64,000 nt of DNA, taken from positions 310,001 through 374,000 of the forward strand of contig LGRX02035483.1 in the NCBI GenBank assembly GCA_001247695.2. Direction: 5' to 3'. Of the stretch, positions 36,032 through 45,636 are shown piece by piece (position 1 is the first letter of the stretch; each line of letters opens with the position of its first letter). The notes below the pieces were generated by a model. That model made no database searches and had not been told where the DNA came from. It was given only the letters and a program-made list of their open reading frames with translations. Position numbers and translations under genes: made by a program. The DNA comes from Cymbomonas tetramitiformis. Taxonomy: Eukaryota; Chlorophyta; Pyramimonadophyceae; Pyramimonadales; Pyramimonadaceae.

Positions 36032-37126
36032 ATGTCCATTCTGATTGATCAGTTGAGCATACCCAGACAGCATGGTAATAAAGCTAAGGACCTAGAGGCC
36101 TTCTTCACGCCGGATGAGATTGCCGCACAATGCGCAAAGCTGTTGATGGGTTTTTTGACGAAGCGCAAATTCTTCAGCTTATCCAAGGCTGTAGATGTCT
36201 TGGAGCCCTCCGTGGGTAATGGTCGAATGTTGAAAGCCCTTTACAGAAACCCTTCTTTTCAACAGATTTTACAAAAAAATCCCCACAAAGAAAGGAATGT
36301 ACATTTTCACGCAATCGATATTGTGCAACATACAGATTCCCAGCAGATTACTCTACACGGAAAGAAGCGTGTGTGGGTGACCGTGCATGAAGCCGGATTT
36401 CTTCATTATGAACCACCCAAAAATTATTTTAAGGCCGAACCAAAGTATAGAGTGGCGTTCGGTAATCCACCCTTCGACAAACAAGTGGAGTTTATCAACA
36501 AGGCGTTCGAATATGTAGAATTTGTGGCTTTTATCCTCGGCCCCAACATAAACAACTTTAAAAGCACGGCTGCGATAAGACCCGACTGCACGCTTTACAA
36601 TTCGGTCGATCTTGGAGTGATAAAATTCACCGGACCTTCCGGTGCGCCTCGCGTGCGTACGTGTTTTCAAATTTGGTGCAAATCGGAGACCCGGATGCGG
36701 GACCCTCGATTTATCGACACGCACATGTTACAACAGATGAAGTACGAACGCTTGTCGAAACACAAGTTCCAGTTCGTCACCGACACCGAAATCGCCAACG
36801 TTGCGATAAAAAAATCCGTAACCAAAACCCCAGAGAACGATATTTTTATTCTACCCGAGCAGAAACGGAACGCGCGATCGGCAACGTGTTATTACATTCT
36901 GGCAGAGAGTTCCGCGGCATTCAAAGAGGCGTATCTGCAAATGCGAAATGCGTGCACGAGCACTTTCATTGGTATGAACTATGCCGCCCCAACCGTCAGT
37001 CAAGCTAACAATCGCGCGGCGTACGAAAACACGTTGAACGGCATGAGCATGGATGACCAGTGCACGCCGAACGGTGATCACAACATGTGTCAAACGATAT
37101 GCTACAGAGAGACAGCGAGTGAGTAA
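36032..37126 (+). CDS. N6-adenine-type DNA methyltransferase (364 aa)
   Basis: I choose the ATG at 36032 (MSILIDQL); the frame upstream is open but runs through a GT microsatellite and has no ATG closer to the TATA boxes. DLEAFFTPDEIA (20-31) is the FFTP signature common in N6-adenine methyltransferases. VLEPSVGNGRML (56-67) is the S-adenosylmethionine-binding motif. FGNPPFDK (143-150) is the catalytic NPPF/Y motif. No specificity domain is obvious. It could protect viral DNA, mark it for replication or alter host DNA; no restriction enzyme gene is visible next to it. It converges on the DNA polymerase gene with a 325-nt gap in which I see nothing else. Confidence 0.8.
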   Translation: MSILIDQLSIPRQHGNKAKDLEAFFTPDEIAAQCAKLLMGFLTKRKFFSLSKAVDVLEPSVGNGRMLKALYRNPSFQQILQKNPHKERNVHFHAIDIVQHTDSQQITLHGKKRVWVTVHEAGFLHYEPPKNYFKAEPKYRVAFGNPPFDKQVEFINKAFEYVEFVAFILGPNINNFKSTAAIRPDCTLYNSVDLGVIKFTGPSGAPRVRTCFQIWCKSETRMRDPRFIDTHMLQQMKYERLSKHKFQFVTDTEIANVAIKKSVTKTPENDIFILPEQKRNARSATCYYILAESSAAFKEAYLQMRNACTSTFIGMNYAAPTVSQANNRAAYENTLNGMSMDDQCTPNGDHNMCQTICYRETASE

Positions 37127-37451
37127 TGCGATGATTTAGATTCAGAGTCTTAGTTACATCCGTGCTTGATGCAGTTGAGCTCGAAAAGAACAACCAGATT
37201 CTTAACGCAATCACCGATCGACTTTACCAGTTCTTCGGCGTCGTACGGCGTCGGCCTTGTGATTTAATACCTGACAACATGCACGTTACGCGCGCCAGCA
37301 ACGCTAACAAGAGATGTGATGAGCGACCGTGTCGTTTCCACAAGATTTCCTACCGAGAATCAACTCTCGACACCTTTTCATAATCTGCGCGAAAAAACAG
37401 AAAGTGTGCGATTCCCACAATCATAAGACCTCCGCCGAAGCCGTGGTTCTT

Positions 37452-40226
37452 CTAATACCAGTAATCACATCCGTGATCGGCGCACTCTTTTACTCGAGCC
37501 GTGACTTGAGCGGTCCGTGTCTCGTTCAGGTCCGAGTCCTCCTGTGTCACTTCAACTCGCCGACACTTGCAACAGTGGACAAAATCTTGCTGCGTGTTTG
37601 CCACGGAGAGCTCAGCCTGTCTCTGCGATCGAGTGCGCAACATCTTCCAGCGAAACTGGTAGTGGTTTCTTACCATGCTGCGTGCCGTCGCGTTCACCTT
37701 GATCCACTCAGTGTCGACAAAAAGAAGAGGGCACAAGCGATCTCGCATTTCCTTGTCGATCGTGTCCCAAACCGCGTGCTCCACATCCATCTTGGTCGAA
37801 ACGGCGCTTTCCACCGCGGCGTCGAGGCGCACGATTTCATTGCACGCCGCATCTCGAATTTGTAGATGCGCGTTTTCTCGATCCTTCGTGAAAAACCAAG
37901 ACTCGCGGGACGTCTTTTCGACGTCAAAATGAAGCAAAAAGGCATTTATGGCGTGCAGGGCGCTGGGGATCGCTCGATTGTCCACCTTTCGATGCTCGAA
38001 GCAAAAACGAACGCAAAAGTCCACGAAGAGACTTTGAATATTCTCGCGGTACTTGGGACGCTTCGGAAAACCGACGCGTCGCAGCGTCGAGTCGTCCGAT
38101 TCCTTCGCGATGTACTTTTTTTTGGAAAAGATGACCATTCCCGTGTACCGGTGCGCGACGTGCAAGCGCACCGCGTGCTCGTTGGCTGTCGTGAGCAGAG
38201 CCGCCCTGGCCTCGCAGACGCTGACTTGATCGTTGACCCGTTGTAGAGCGCATTCGTCGAATCGATCGCCTTGAAAGCCGAGGGTCCTGGTTACGAAAAG
38301 CGAATCGGTGTCGCCGTACACGACTCCGGCGTTCATCTTGTCGAGCGCGATGGCAGCCCGTAAAAGGTGAGAACGACCCAATTGCACAATCGCGATGTAG
38401 CACGCCGGATCGTAAAACTTGTTCAGGCGTCCTCGCATGCCCCGGTAGCCGAACATGCCGAACACGCTGTTGCACAAGGTTTTGCACACCAGTTCGGCGT
38501 TGTTATCGCCCGAGATCTTCATTTCTTCCCTGCGATGCAACAGGTTTCGAAGCAACTCGCTGGCCGGGGAGATCATGTCGGAACACACCCGCACCCGCAC
38601 GATCCGCTCGTCGCAGGTGTCTTGCCAGATCCGCATGTGCCTTTGACCCAGTCGCAGTTGGTGCAAAACGGTCGCGGTGTCGTGACGGTACGTAGGTCGC
38701 TTGCAGCAGTCGCAAACGTCACTCGAGGTGTCGCCTATGTGCAGCGGCACCAAAGATTGCCACCCGACCGATTCGGCGGCAGGTCGCGACCCGATCTCGA
38801 CCAACCCTTTACCGATGTTGTATGATGTGATGCAGCTCGGATAGAAAGCTCGGAAGTCCAACGCTACGACCTCCGCGTCGTGCAGCCCCGCGCAAGGAGG
38901 GATGTTATACCCGCCTGGCAAGACTTCCGAGCCACCGGTACGCGCAGCGCATTCCGCCGCAGTTCGACATTCTACAAAATACTGCGGAGGCGTGGCATTC
39001 TCACCGTGTTGCTCGTACGCGTGTCGGGCGAGAGCGAGCACGCCGTCGATCTGATATTCCCCAACCGTGAGAAGGAGGTGCCGTCCCATAAGCTTGTGCA
39101 CCACGCCGTGCATGAACATTTCGACGAAGACCGATCTTCGCTGTCGCAACGCGTTGAACAGAAGATCGCTCTCGGCTAGTACCCGCTGAGTCGGGGTGAG
39201 ATTCGCGGAGAACTCGCGCCTCGACACGCCCATGGTGCTGGCGTATGAGAGCACTCCGGAAGCTTTTCGAATGGCGCGCCCGATGTCCACAAGAAGCAAG
39301 CGCTCCCCGGGGTCCAGCGTGCACGCCTCTCCTGTACGCGCAGCGTGTTCGCGGCACCTGGCCTGTAGTCTGCCGAGCGTTTCCGCGACGTTCTCTCCCG
39401 CAAGGACGTCCACACTATTCCGATCCAAGTAATCTTGAAGTTGCCGGATCGCCACTCTCTCCTCGGAAAGGTTGTCCCTACGCAGCGTGACTTTGCACCA
39501 CCCGTAGTCCGACTCTTGAGCGCCACGAGACAAGCCTCCCATGACGATCGTTATGCAATGATCGCCCCGCTCTCTGAGCTCTCGTACGCCGTGCACACGT
39601 ATCGCGTCGTGCAGGCGGGATGGAAGGCATCGACTGTTTTGCGCAAAAAAGGACGTCGCCGGGTCCCGGAGCGTCCACAGCTTACCGTCCTCCGAACACT
39701 CGACCGTATCCGCGACGACGTTCCACCAACTGTAAGGATGAACACCTTGGCGCCTCATAAACCCCAAAATCGCGGTTTCTTCCGAAGCCACAACTTTAAC
39801 CACGAGCAGCGCCGTCCGCTTGACCTGCGCGAGGTACTCGATGACGTCGCGCGCATCCGCGGTCACCTCTATACCGCTGACGGTCAGCACGCTCGCGTCA
39901 TCGTTCCACGTGACTCTCTTTACGTGCATCTTATCAATGCGTCGTATATCCCATCCATCCTGATGGTAGCATTGTCCCATCGATTCGCGCAGAAAGACTT
40001 CCTCCTGCCCTGCTAGGTCTTCTTCGAGCAGAGCGTAAGTCACGCTGTACAGCCTGAGAGACTCTGTGTCGATGATGACGTTTACACGCTCTGAATCCAC
40101 GGTTTTAACAGCCCACAAAACAAGCTGTTCGCGTTGAACGAGCGTTCGCTTTTGACTCGAAGAATGCGCGCCCCCTCTTATGACACATTTGTAAGGCATA
40201 ATAGTCGCGACGACGGAAGACGACAT
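37452..40226 (-). CDS. Family B DNA polymerase (924 aa), exonuclease motifs degenerate
   Basis: The polymerase core is complete: motif A DFRAFYPS (Asp-457), motif B CKTLCNSVFG (Lys-582), motif C VYGDTDS (Tyr-637 onward), and the KKKY motif ending at Tyr-705. The upstream region that should hold the 3'-5' exonuclease is recognisable in outline but lacks the usual acids. LLVVKVVASEE (near 145) stands where D-x-E is expected, and VLAGENVAETLG (near 274) keeps Asn but lacks the Phe-Asp. Proofreading may therefore be absent. A Cys cluster CDCCKRPTY follows motif A. The start at 40226 (MSSSVVATIM) is preferred over an ATG 75 codons upstream because the CGATCG promoter motif lies 109 nt before it. 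Confidence 0.95.
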   Translation of the reverse strand: MSSSVVATIMPYKCVIRGGAHSSSQKRTLVQREQLVLWAVKTVDSERVNVIIDTESLRLYSVTYALLEEDLAGQEEVFLRESMGQCYHQDGWDIRRIDKMHVKRVTWNDDASVLTVSGIEVTADARDVIEYLAQVKRTALLVVKVVASEETAILGFMRRQGVHPYSWWNVVADTVECSEDGKLWTLRDPATSFFAQNSRCLPSRLHDAIRVHGVRELRERGDHCITIVMGGLSRGAQESDYGWCKVTLRRDNLSEERVAIRQLQDYLDRNSVDVLAGENVAETLGRLQARCREHAARTGEACTLDPGERLLLVDIGRAIRKASGVLSYASTMGVSRREFSANLTPTQRVLAESDLLFNALRQRRSVFVEMFMHGVVHKLMGRHLLLTVGEYQIDGVLALARHAYEQHGENATPPQYFVECRTAAECAARTGGSEVLPGGYNIPPCAGLHDAEVVALDFRAFYPSCITSYNIGKGLVEIGSRPAAESVGWQSLVPLHIGDTSSDVCDCCKRPTYRHDTATVLHQLRLGQRHMRIWQDTCDERIVRVRVCSDMISPASELLRNLLHRREEMKISGDNNAELVCKTLCNSVFGMFGYRGMRGRLNKFYDPACYIAIVQLGRSHLLRAAIALDKMNAGVVYGDTDSLFVTRTLGFQGDRFDECALQRVNDQVSVCEARAALLTTANEHAVRLHVAHRYTGMVIFSKKKYIAKESDDSTLRRVGFPKRPKYRENIQSLFVDFCVRFCFEHRKVDNRAIPSALHAINAFLLHFDVEKTSRESWFFTKDRENAHLQIRDAACNEIVRLDAAVESAVSTKMDVEHAVWDTIDKEMRDRLCPLLFVDTEWIKVNATARSMVRNHYQFRWKMLRTRSQRQAELSVANTQQDFVHCCKCRRVEVTQEDSDLNETRTAQVTARVKECADHGCDYWY

Positions 40227-40334
40227 GACGAAATTTCGCAAACACGGCCAAACTTTGTATCCGGCGCGTGCAGACTCGCGATGGATGGTGCGGGCGCGAC
40301 GAAGTCCTGTGCCAACTTTATGCGCGTGACTTTG

Positions 40335-40345
40335 TATCTTCGATC
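40335..40345. promoter_or_regulatory. CGATCG promoter motif of DNA polymerase
   Basis: CTTCGATCGAC 109 nt upstream of the chosen polymerase start. No convincing TATA box is nearby (only GGATACAAAG on the minus strand). The remaining gap to 40823 holds AT-rich runs and a TATA-like CCATATATACAGC, but no gene. Confidence 0.55.
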
Positions 40346-40823
40346 GACAAAAAAGGACGACGATGCGGAGATGAGAATTTGCATTAATTCTGAGTATGGG
40401 TACTAAATGCGACGAGTATATCGATAATTGTCGGTGTTTACCCACCTGCATCTTGCATATTCAGATTTTTGCTTGAGACTTGATTTACAAAGTGAGAATG
40501 CGCACACTCCTGACAAGAGTTGCACATCGTTTGTTATAGGTTGAAAACAAACCTCTGGAATTTTGCTACCAGACCATATATACAGCAAGGTGCGCGTCAT
40601 CTGTGTCATACATACGATTACTGCCACGTGTATATATATTATAGGTTTACATTTGATATGAACGTTATTCGCTACCATTTTTGATAATGTAGTAGGGTGT
40701 TACGTACTAACCGAGAAGAGTCGTATATCCGACTTTCTTTTTTATTTGGACATTCCGAAAATTTTGTTTATATATCTACAGATGTCTAAATTAAAGGCAT
40801 CTAACCCCTACAAAAATTGTTTA

Positions 40824-43016
40824 TCAAAGTGCTTGCCGGCTCCAATCCGCTATGTAGACCACACGGCTCTCGTTTGTCGGCTTAAACATCAGATATAATG
40901 AGTTTGCTCGCTTTTCAGTAACGTCGGCGTTTTCGGGCGGGGCGATATCAAAGTACTTGTAATTGTAAGGTTTTCTGGAGTTGGGTATGAACATGGAGCG
41001 ATACACATAACCCGGGGCCACCAGTCGCCCCCCTTTGTTTCCTTCGGCATAAAAGTGTTCACCGGATTCCGTCGTATATAGTTTATCTAGTCGGTCCCCG
41101 CTTGTATAGTTTTCTGTTTGATCACCATTTTCGGACAACACCGCGGATGTTCTGAAATTCACGTCGTCATCTCCTTCGCCTTGCACATCCAGTTTGGAGG
41201 TGTCCATCGAACTGAGCTCTTCGATCGTGTATCGCTTTATAACGTGAAGTCCGTCGTAAGTCCCTCGAATGCGACAATTTTCAAAACTTAAAAACTCGCA
41301 ATTGCTTGATATGAACAATTGAAAAGTGGGCCTATCGTTCGCCAAGCTGTATTTGTAATCCTCTGAATTGCGTATGAAGATATGTTCTTTTTTGATGTGG
41401 TGCGGGTACCACCAAGCGGACTTTGGAATACGGTCGTGGTCGACCACACGCTCCTTGCCCACGCAATAAAGAGTATCCATTTTGTCGAGCACGTGAGTTT
41501 GTATCGGTTTAACGGTGTCGTCTATGGGAGGCTCGTTGTAAATCTCCAATATGAAAGCATTTATCCAGCCACCGAGTCGCAGCAACTTTGTATCCCGACG
41601 AGGACCACATTTGGGCCTTACCCGGTCCAGGGACAAAGGCTTTACCTGCTCGAGGAACTCCTTCAAGATGCGGATGGTGTCGTGGACCCTGTTTGGCTGT
41701 TGAAGGGATGTCGGTCGAGGTGTCGGCAATTCGATTATCGTGTTTACCGTCTTGAATTTTAAGTAAGTATCCCATAGACACTTTTCTAAATCGTTTCCGA
41801 AGACCTCGTGCAGGTGCTCCCGCAACAATCCCTCTTCGCTGGTGTAAAAGCGTTCCAAAGAGTACGGAGGTACGACCATCTCCTCTCGACGTTGCGCTGC
41901 TTTGCGCCAATAAAAGTCGCATGCATCGTAGCCTCGGTCGACATCCGCGAGAAGGCACATGAACGACCACCACATATACTTCGGCTCGGACGTGAATAAG
42001 CCGTTGTACTCGGGGTTGATTTCAGGATGCGGATAAGTTGCCGAACCATTCTGGCCCTCGAAATGGTCCAAAGAGTCTAAGTCGATAAAGGTTAGTTGCA
42101 TGTCTTCATTTATGTCGCTCCACAAAGCGATGTTCGCCGGCTTCAAGTCGGGATAGCACATGTTTTGCTCTGTGAGGCAAATCAACATCCGCACGACTTT
42201 TGACGCAATCCACGTGTACACTTGCGTCGTCAATTTGGAAGATCGTCCTCTGTTCCATAACTCTTCCGTAACTGTATCTGCGTTTTTATTCGGGATAAAC
42301 AGGTCGAGGGTTGTAACGAACGCCGGCATCACAGCTACGGTAAGCAGGAAATTCCCAGACCGTATATCCTTTCTGTCTACAGAGTTTGAAGCGAAATGGA
42401 ACTGTTTACGATACCATAGTTTAAAAGAACCCACAAAATGCGAGTGTGAAGTTTCTTCCGAGTTGAGCACCTTTGCAATTTTATACGGAGTCATCACGGA
42501 ATTGCAAAGTCTCTCACGGTCACACCAACCGATGCGGCCTTCCGTCGACCTCTTTTGTGCCAGAGAGACTGCGCGCATCATGTCCGTAATTGGTGCAGAA
42601 TGAAAATCCGTCGAGGGGGAGTTGTCATCGAACCTTTGATCAAAAACGCATTTCAATATGATGTCGGAGAAGCCATTGAAACTCGGAGAATCTGTGGTAT
42701 ACTTTATTACAACCTTTTGGTACACCTTTGTTTCGCTGTGCAAAGGACTCCGGTCCCTGTATACAACTTCCTTAAACTTGTACACTGTTTCCCGAGCAGT
42801 CTTCGAGGCAATCGAATCTGACTCCTGTGTTGTATTTATCATCATTCGATATCGAACCGTCGCGGGCACGAGCACACCGTGCTTGACGCTTAAGTCATTT
42901 GCATCTACATAATACTCAAACTCGCCCATTTCGCTCGAGATAGCATGTTTGGCGCAATCGAAGGTTTGATCCACCGCTTGACGATTGACAGTGTCTATAC
43001 TAAGCTCGACCGACAT
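40824..43016 (-). CDS. Divergent protein kinase 2 (730 aa)
   Basis: The ATG at 43016 starts a protein with a kinase-like segment. MCYPDLKPANIAL (Asp-290, Lys-292, Asn-295) is the catalytic loop with Tyr-Pro instead of His-Arg. TFIDLDS (Asp-312) replaces DFG. An APE-like segment is not evident, but NPEYNGLFTSEPKYMWWSFMCLL matches the region after the activation loop. Residues 1-150 may form a degenerate N-lobe, with Lys-rich YQKVVIKYTTD near 100. The C-terminal ~350 residues are unrelated to kinases and unrecognised. The DLKPAN core favours a true protein kinase. A TATA-type promoter lies about 120 nt upstream (CTATTTATACAGG read on the plus strand). Confidence 0.65.
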   Translation of the reverse strand: MSVELSIDTVNRQAVDQTFDCAKHAISSEMGEFEYYVDANDLSVKHGVLVPATVRYRMMINTTQESDSIASKTARETVYKFKEVVYRDRSPLHSETKVYQKVVIKYTTDSPSFNGFSDIILKCVFDQRFDDNSPSTDFHSAPITDMMRAVSLAQKRSTEGRIGWCDRERLCNSVMTPYKIAKVLNSEETSHSHFVGSFKLWYRKQFHFASNSVDRKDIRSGNFLLTVAVMPAFVTTLDLFIPNKNADTVTEELWNRGRSSKLTTQVYTWIASKVVRMLICLTEQNMCYPDLKPANIALWSDINEDMQLTFIDLDSLDHFEGQNGSATYPHPEINPEYNGLFTSEPKYMWWSFMCLLADVDRGYDACDFYWRKAAQRREEMVVPPYSLERFYTSEEGLLREHLHEVFGNDLEKCLWDTYLKFKTVNTIIELPTPRPTSLQQPNRVHDTIRILKEFLEQVKPLSLDRVRPKCGPRRDTKLLRLGGWINAFILEIYNEPPIDDTVKPIQTHVLDKMDTLYCVGKERVVDHDRIPKSAWWYPHHIKKEHIFIRNSEDYKYSLANDRPTFQLFISSNCEFLSFENCRIRGTYDGLHVIKRYTIEELSSMDTSKLDVQGEGDDDVNFRTSAVLSENGDQTENYTSGDRLDKLYTTESGEHFYAEGNKGGRLVAPGYVYRSMFIPNSRKPYNYKYFDIAPPENADVTEKRANSLYLMFKPTNESRVVYIADWSRQAL

Positions 43017-43167
43017 CTGTACACTTATTTCAACGGGACAGTTTTTTGCAGAGATGTGTCAATACGTTGCAAGAACAATCACTAATCGCGAATGCACTGA
43101 CGCGCGCAGAAACTTACAAAAATGCATACGCAGATGCTATTTATACAGGAATACGAACTGTTACCAT

Positions 43168-43245
43168 CTTAAGTTATTTTTCGGTAGGTGAGGGAGTTCT
43201 GTGGGAGCAACATTCCCACTCCCGACATTGACCGTGACACCCCAA
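43168..43245. repeat. Dispersed repeat, copy 11
   Basis: CTTAAGTTATTTTTCGGTAGGTGAGGG and TTCTGTGGGAGCAACATTC match the family's left half. Confidence 0.5.
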
Positions 43246-43342
43246 TAAGCGGTGTGAAACTCGAACACGTGTTATCAATTGCCGTGTCGGATTCAAGACT
43301 TTTCCGTTCATTTTTTCGGAAAGTGAAACTCCATCATACTAG

Positions 43343-43384
43343 TTAACGCGCGCGACCCCCCCTCCTTCGCGCGCGCGAAAAAAC
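43343..43384. repeat. CG-alternating hairpin, locus 5
   Basis: TTAACGCGCGCGA pairs with TTCGCGCGCGCGAA around a C-run (ACCCCCCCTCC). The left arm has diverged at its base. Confidence 0.7.
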
Positions 43385-43852
43385 GTGATGAAGAAAATAT
43401 CTGAATCCCTCCAGTCAAAAAATAAGAATTTACCGCTGATAAAGGTATGCGGTATCTGCATGTCGCAATGAACGTTAACAAGAGGCTCGACGATCACGAC
43501 GCTCTTGTCACAACGATAGTAACGAGATGGCCGGAGTGCCGGACAAGTAACGCGTAATTACAAGTATCTTTCGCTGCAAATGCTGCGTTCGCGACGTGTA
43601 GGCCTTGGCGAGTGGCTTCCGGGGCTACGTGGTAGCGATCGTTTAACGGCATTAAATGTACATACCGCGTTGTCCGCTGGCGAAATGTATTATATGCACA
43701 TCACATCAAAAGTTCGTATATGCTGATATGCATTTTTCAAAAACTCGTTGCCAAACCAGTCCCACAAGTTTTCATCTTCGCCGCATATGTACATCTGCAC
43801 GGACCTTTCGTCCAACTTTGTAAAATGCCTTTCTTATATCTCTTGCAATTTG

Positions 43853-43904
43853 AAAAATTTCGCGCGCGCGAGGCACCCCCATGCCTCGCGCGCGCGAAAT
43901 TTTT
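43853..43904. repeat. CG-alternating hairpin, locus 6 (23-bp perfect stem)
   Basis: The longest and most perfect copy: 43853-43875 pairs with 43882-43904 without mismatch, around the loop CCCCCA. The stem core is TTTCGCGCGCGCGAGGCA. Confidence 0.9.
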
Positions 43905-44179
43905 TGCACCACACGAAATATGCGGACGCCGTCTCACAAATTGTGGCAAAAGGCAAGCCGACCGCGGACAGATCTGGGTGTCGATGTCAGCACTCTCGCT
44001 TTCACAGTCGCGTAGATCGTGAGGATGCTTCACACAAAGCACCGGCGCTTGGGTGATTTATCCGGCTAACGAGTAGAGTGTGGCCGAGATTTTCATCGAC
44101 GATAACAAATAATTAGCACAAGAAGGTTTCAAGGTTTCTGGCAATTTAGACTGGTGCGACACGTGTGGAACTGACTCGC

Positions 44180-44190
44180 GTCGATCGAAC
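44180..44190. promoter_or_regulatory. CGATCG promoter motif, 44239 gene
   Basis: GTCGATCGAAC 49 nt upstream of the ATG; a TATA-like CATTATATAACG directly precedes the ATG. Confidence 0.55.
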
Positions 44191-44238
44191 AGTATAGCAA
44201 ACCAGACGATTAATTCTCCACATAAGCATTATATAACG

Positions 44239-45135
44239 ATGACCACCAACGACGCGTCTTTCACTTTGCCTTTACCCAGCTCTCCGTCGGTAGCCGAGAT
44301 GCAGCACCTTCTGGATGTGGGCAGAATTCCGCCACCGCTGATGCTCAAATCCAGCGTGTTCACGATAACGTGTTTGACAGAACGATGTCCTATGAACATG
44401 CGATACGAGATAAGCATGTTTGGAGGCGTCAGCAAACAGTTGTACGAGCTCCTACGTTACTCCGAGGACGATGTCACGGATTTGTCGATCGAGTCTGACG
44501 ATGTTGAGGACATCAAGGAGGTCGTGCATCAGCTGATTATGAATTCGCACTGCGACATCGAAGCCGGTGAGGTAGTGGAGGCATACGAGTTATGTGCCCG
44601 TGATATGCATTGGTCGCGTGTGACCGACGCAGTTTTGAGAGGGTTCGCGAACTCTTGCTGTATGAAGAGCAACAGAGAGAGACGGTGCTTCTTCACCAGC
44701 GTGATTGAAATCTTCGACGATGCCGTAGTTAGCGCCGCCGTCAATTATGAGACGACTCTGAAGCGCGCCGCGGAGCCTGACGCAAACCGTCACCAACGTC
44801 ACGGCGATGGGAACCATCGCGATGTTCAGTGGTTGGTTAGGCTCGAAGAAGAGCAAGAGGATCACGAGTGGCTTCTCACAAAATACCATATCATGCATAA
44901 CCTTATGCTGGAATGGTCACACCGTGGTTTGCTTTTTAAACAGCCATTGCACCTTACGGGTCTGCCGAATCCCACGACTTACGACCACGTCGAGTATTTT
45001 ACAAACGCGCGCACTAACGAGGGCGGCCTGTACGCGGCGCTCTGGGAACGATACCAACGAGGGATGCCTGCGAACTTACTGGACGCTCTCTGGAGTTTTG
45101 CTAGGGTTGCCATCGAGTGCCACGATATACAGTGA
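44239..45135 (+). CDS. BTB/POZ-like protein (298 aa)
   Basis: The ATG at 44239 opens a protein whose first 150 residues follow a BTB/POZ-like pattern. A strand segment (KSSVFTITCL) is followed by ISMFGGVSKQLYELLRYSEDDVTDLSI, then an acid-rich turn. A helical tail DDVEDIKEVVHQLIMNS and VVEAYELCARDMHWSRVTDAVL is like the usual ...LL.LA...... end. BTB domains dimerise and often link substrates to cullin-3 ubiquitin ligases, which would fit the many ligase genes here. The C-terminal half is helical, with no Kelch repeats. The match is by pattern only and could be a different helical fold. Confidence 0.45.
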   Translation: MTTNDASFTLPLPSSPSVAEMQHLLDVGRIPPPLMLKSSVFTITCLTERCPMNMRYEISMFGGVSKQLYELLRYSEDDVTDLSIESDDVEDIKEVVHQLIMNSHCDIEAGEVVEAYELCARDMHWSRVTDAVLRGFANSCCMKSNRERRCFFTSVIEIFDDAVVSAAVNYETTLKRAAEPDANRHQRHGDGNHRDVQWLVRLEEEQEDHEWLLTKYHIMHNLMLEWSHRGLLFKQPLHLTGLPNPTTYDHVEYFTNARTNEGGLYAALWERYQRGMPANLLDALWSFARVAIECHDIQ

Positions 45136-45354
45136 GAGGTTGTCAAGGAATATACTGTTTGCAACATGAGCGTTTCATTTTACATCGTACTTTTATATCG
45201 TTTTACAAGTACACCGATCCACATCTCGTGCTGAAAACATGGAACGAACATCTGACAGCACGGACAATGCTGAATCATTGCATGTATTCTGTTATATAAC
45301 GTGGTTTTCGGGCTAAAAAGAAAATGATTATAGCGTCACATCGTCTTTTTTGCA

Positions 45355-45636
45355 TTAGCATATCGGACAGTTGCTAAAAGGGTGAGCGCTGGTACAAGAC
45401 CAACACATAAGCACGTGCCCGCAGGGTATGATTGCCACATCCTTTTTTCTATTGATGCATATCACACAAAGATTCCACTCTTCGTAGTCCGCGTTCCGTT
45501 CTATCGATAGCCCGTAGCTTTTAAAGCATTCCGCGGTGTCGATGCGATGTTCAGTGCCAGACTGCAAAGCCGCGGTCGGGCATCGATGCGAGTTATATAT
45601 GCTTCGTATCTTAGGCATAGTCAGCTGAGGGGACAT
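45355..45636 (-). CDS. Small C-terminal RING finger protein (93 aa)
   Basis: A complete C3HC4 RING closes the protein: CVIC (57-60), CGHVLMCWSC (72-81) and CPIC (90-93), the last Cys being the final residue. This compact C-terminal form resembles the RING of IAP and MDM2 families. The ATG at 45636 overlaps the 3' end of the upstream gene (45611-45949) by 26 nt in a different frame, so the two may share a transcript. The N-terminal half is unremarkable. Probably a ubiquitin ligase acting with host E2 enzymes. Confidence 0.8.
   Translation of the reverse strand: MSPQLTMPKIRSIYNSHRCPTAALQSGTEHRIDTAECFKSYGLSIERNADYEEWNLCVICINRKKDVAIIPCGHVLMCWSCTSAHPFSNCPIC

Larger units (their letters stand above)
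43017..44238. other. Repeat-rich 1.2-kb divergent intergenic region
   Basis: Contains dispersed repeat copy 11, two of the CG-alternating hairpins and a CGATCG motif, but no supported gene; the longest frames run through the 43853-43904 hairpin and are by-products. It is the largest non-coding stretch of the window, with the highest density of structured elements, so an origin or enhancer-like role is possible. Confidence 0.5.

Noticed and set aside
37517..40016. Several long plus-strand ORFs opposite the DNA polymerase
   Set aside because: The polymerase frame is certain from its motifs; its G/C-rich third positions leave the opposite strand open by chance.
40227..40451. 75-codon N-terminal extension of the polymerase from an upstream ATG
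   Set aside because: It lacks codon bias and contains the promoter motif; starting at 40226 puts the motif at the same distance as in other genes.
40403..40678. Minus-strand 91-codon ORF upstream of the polymerase
   Set aside because: Non-coding composition, overlaps the polymerase promoter region, no supporting signal.
1467..43904. CG hairpins as a CRISPR array or as simple terminators
   Set aside because: Copies are single, kilobases apart and without spacers, which excludes CRISPR. Several lie upstream of genes in divergent regions, so a pure terminator role does not fit.
43720..44056. Overlapping ORFs on both strands around 43.9 kb
   Set aside because: They read through a perfect 23-bp hairpin whose arms encode Ala-Arg-type repeats in every frame; no start signal or similarity.
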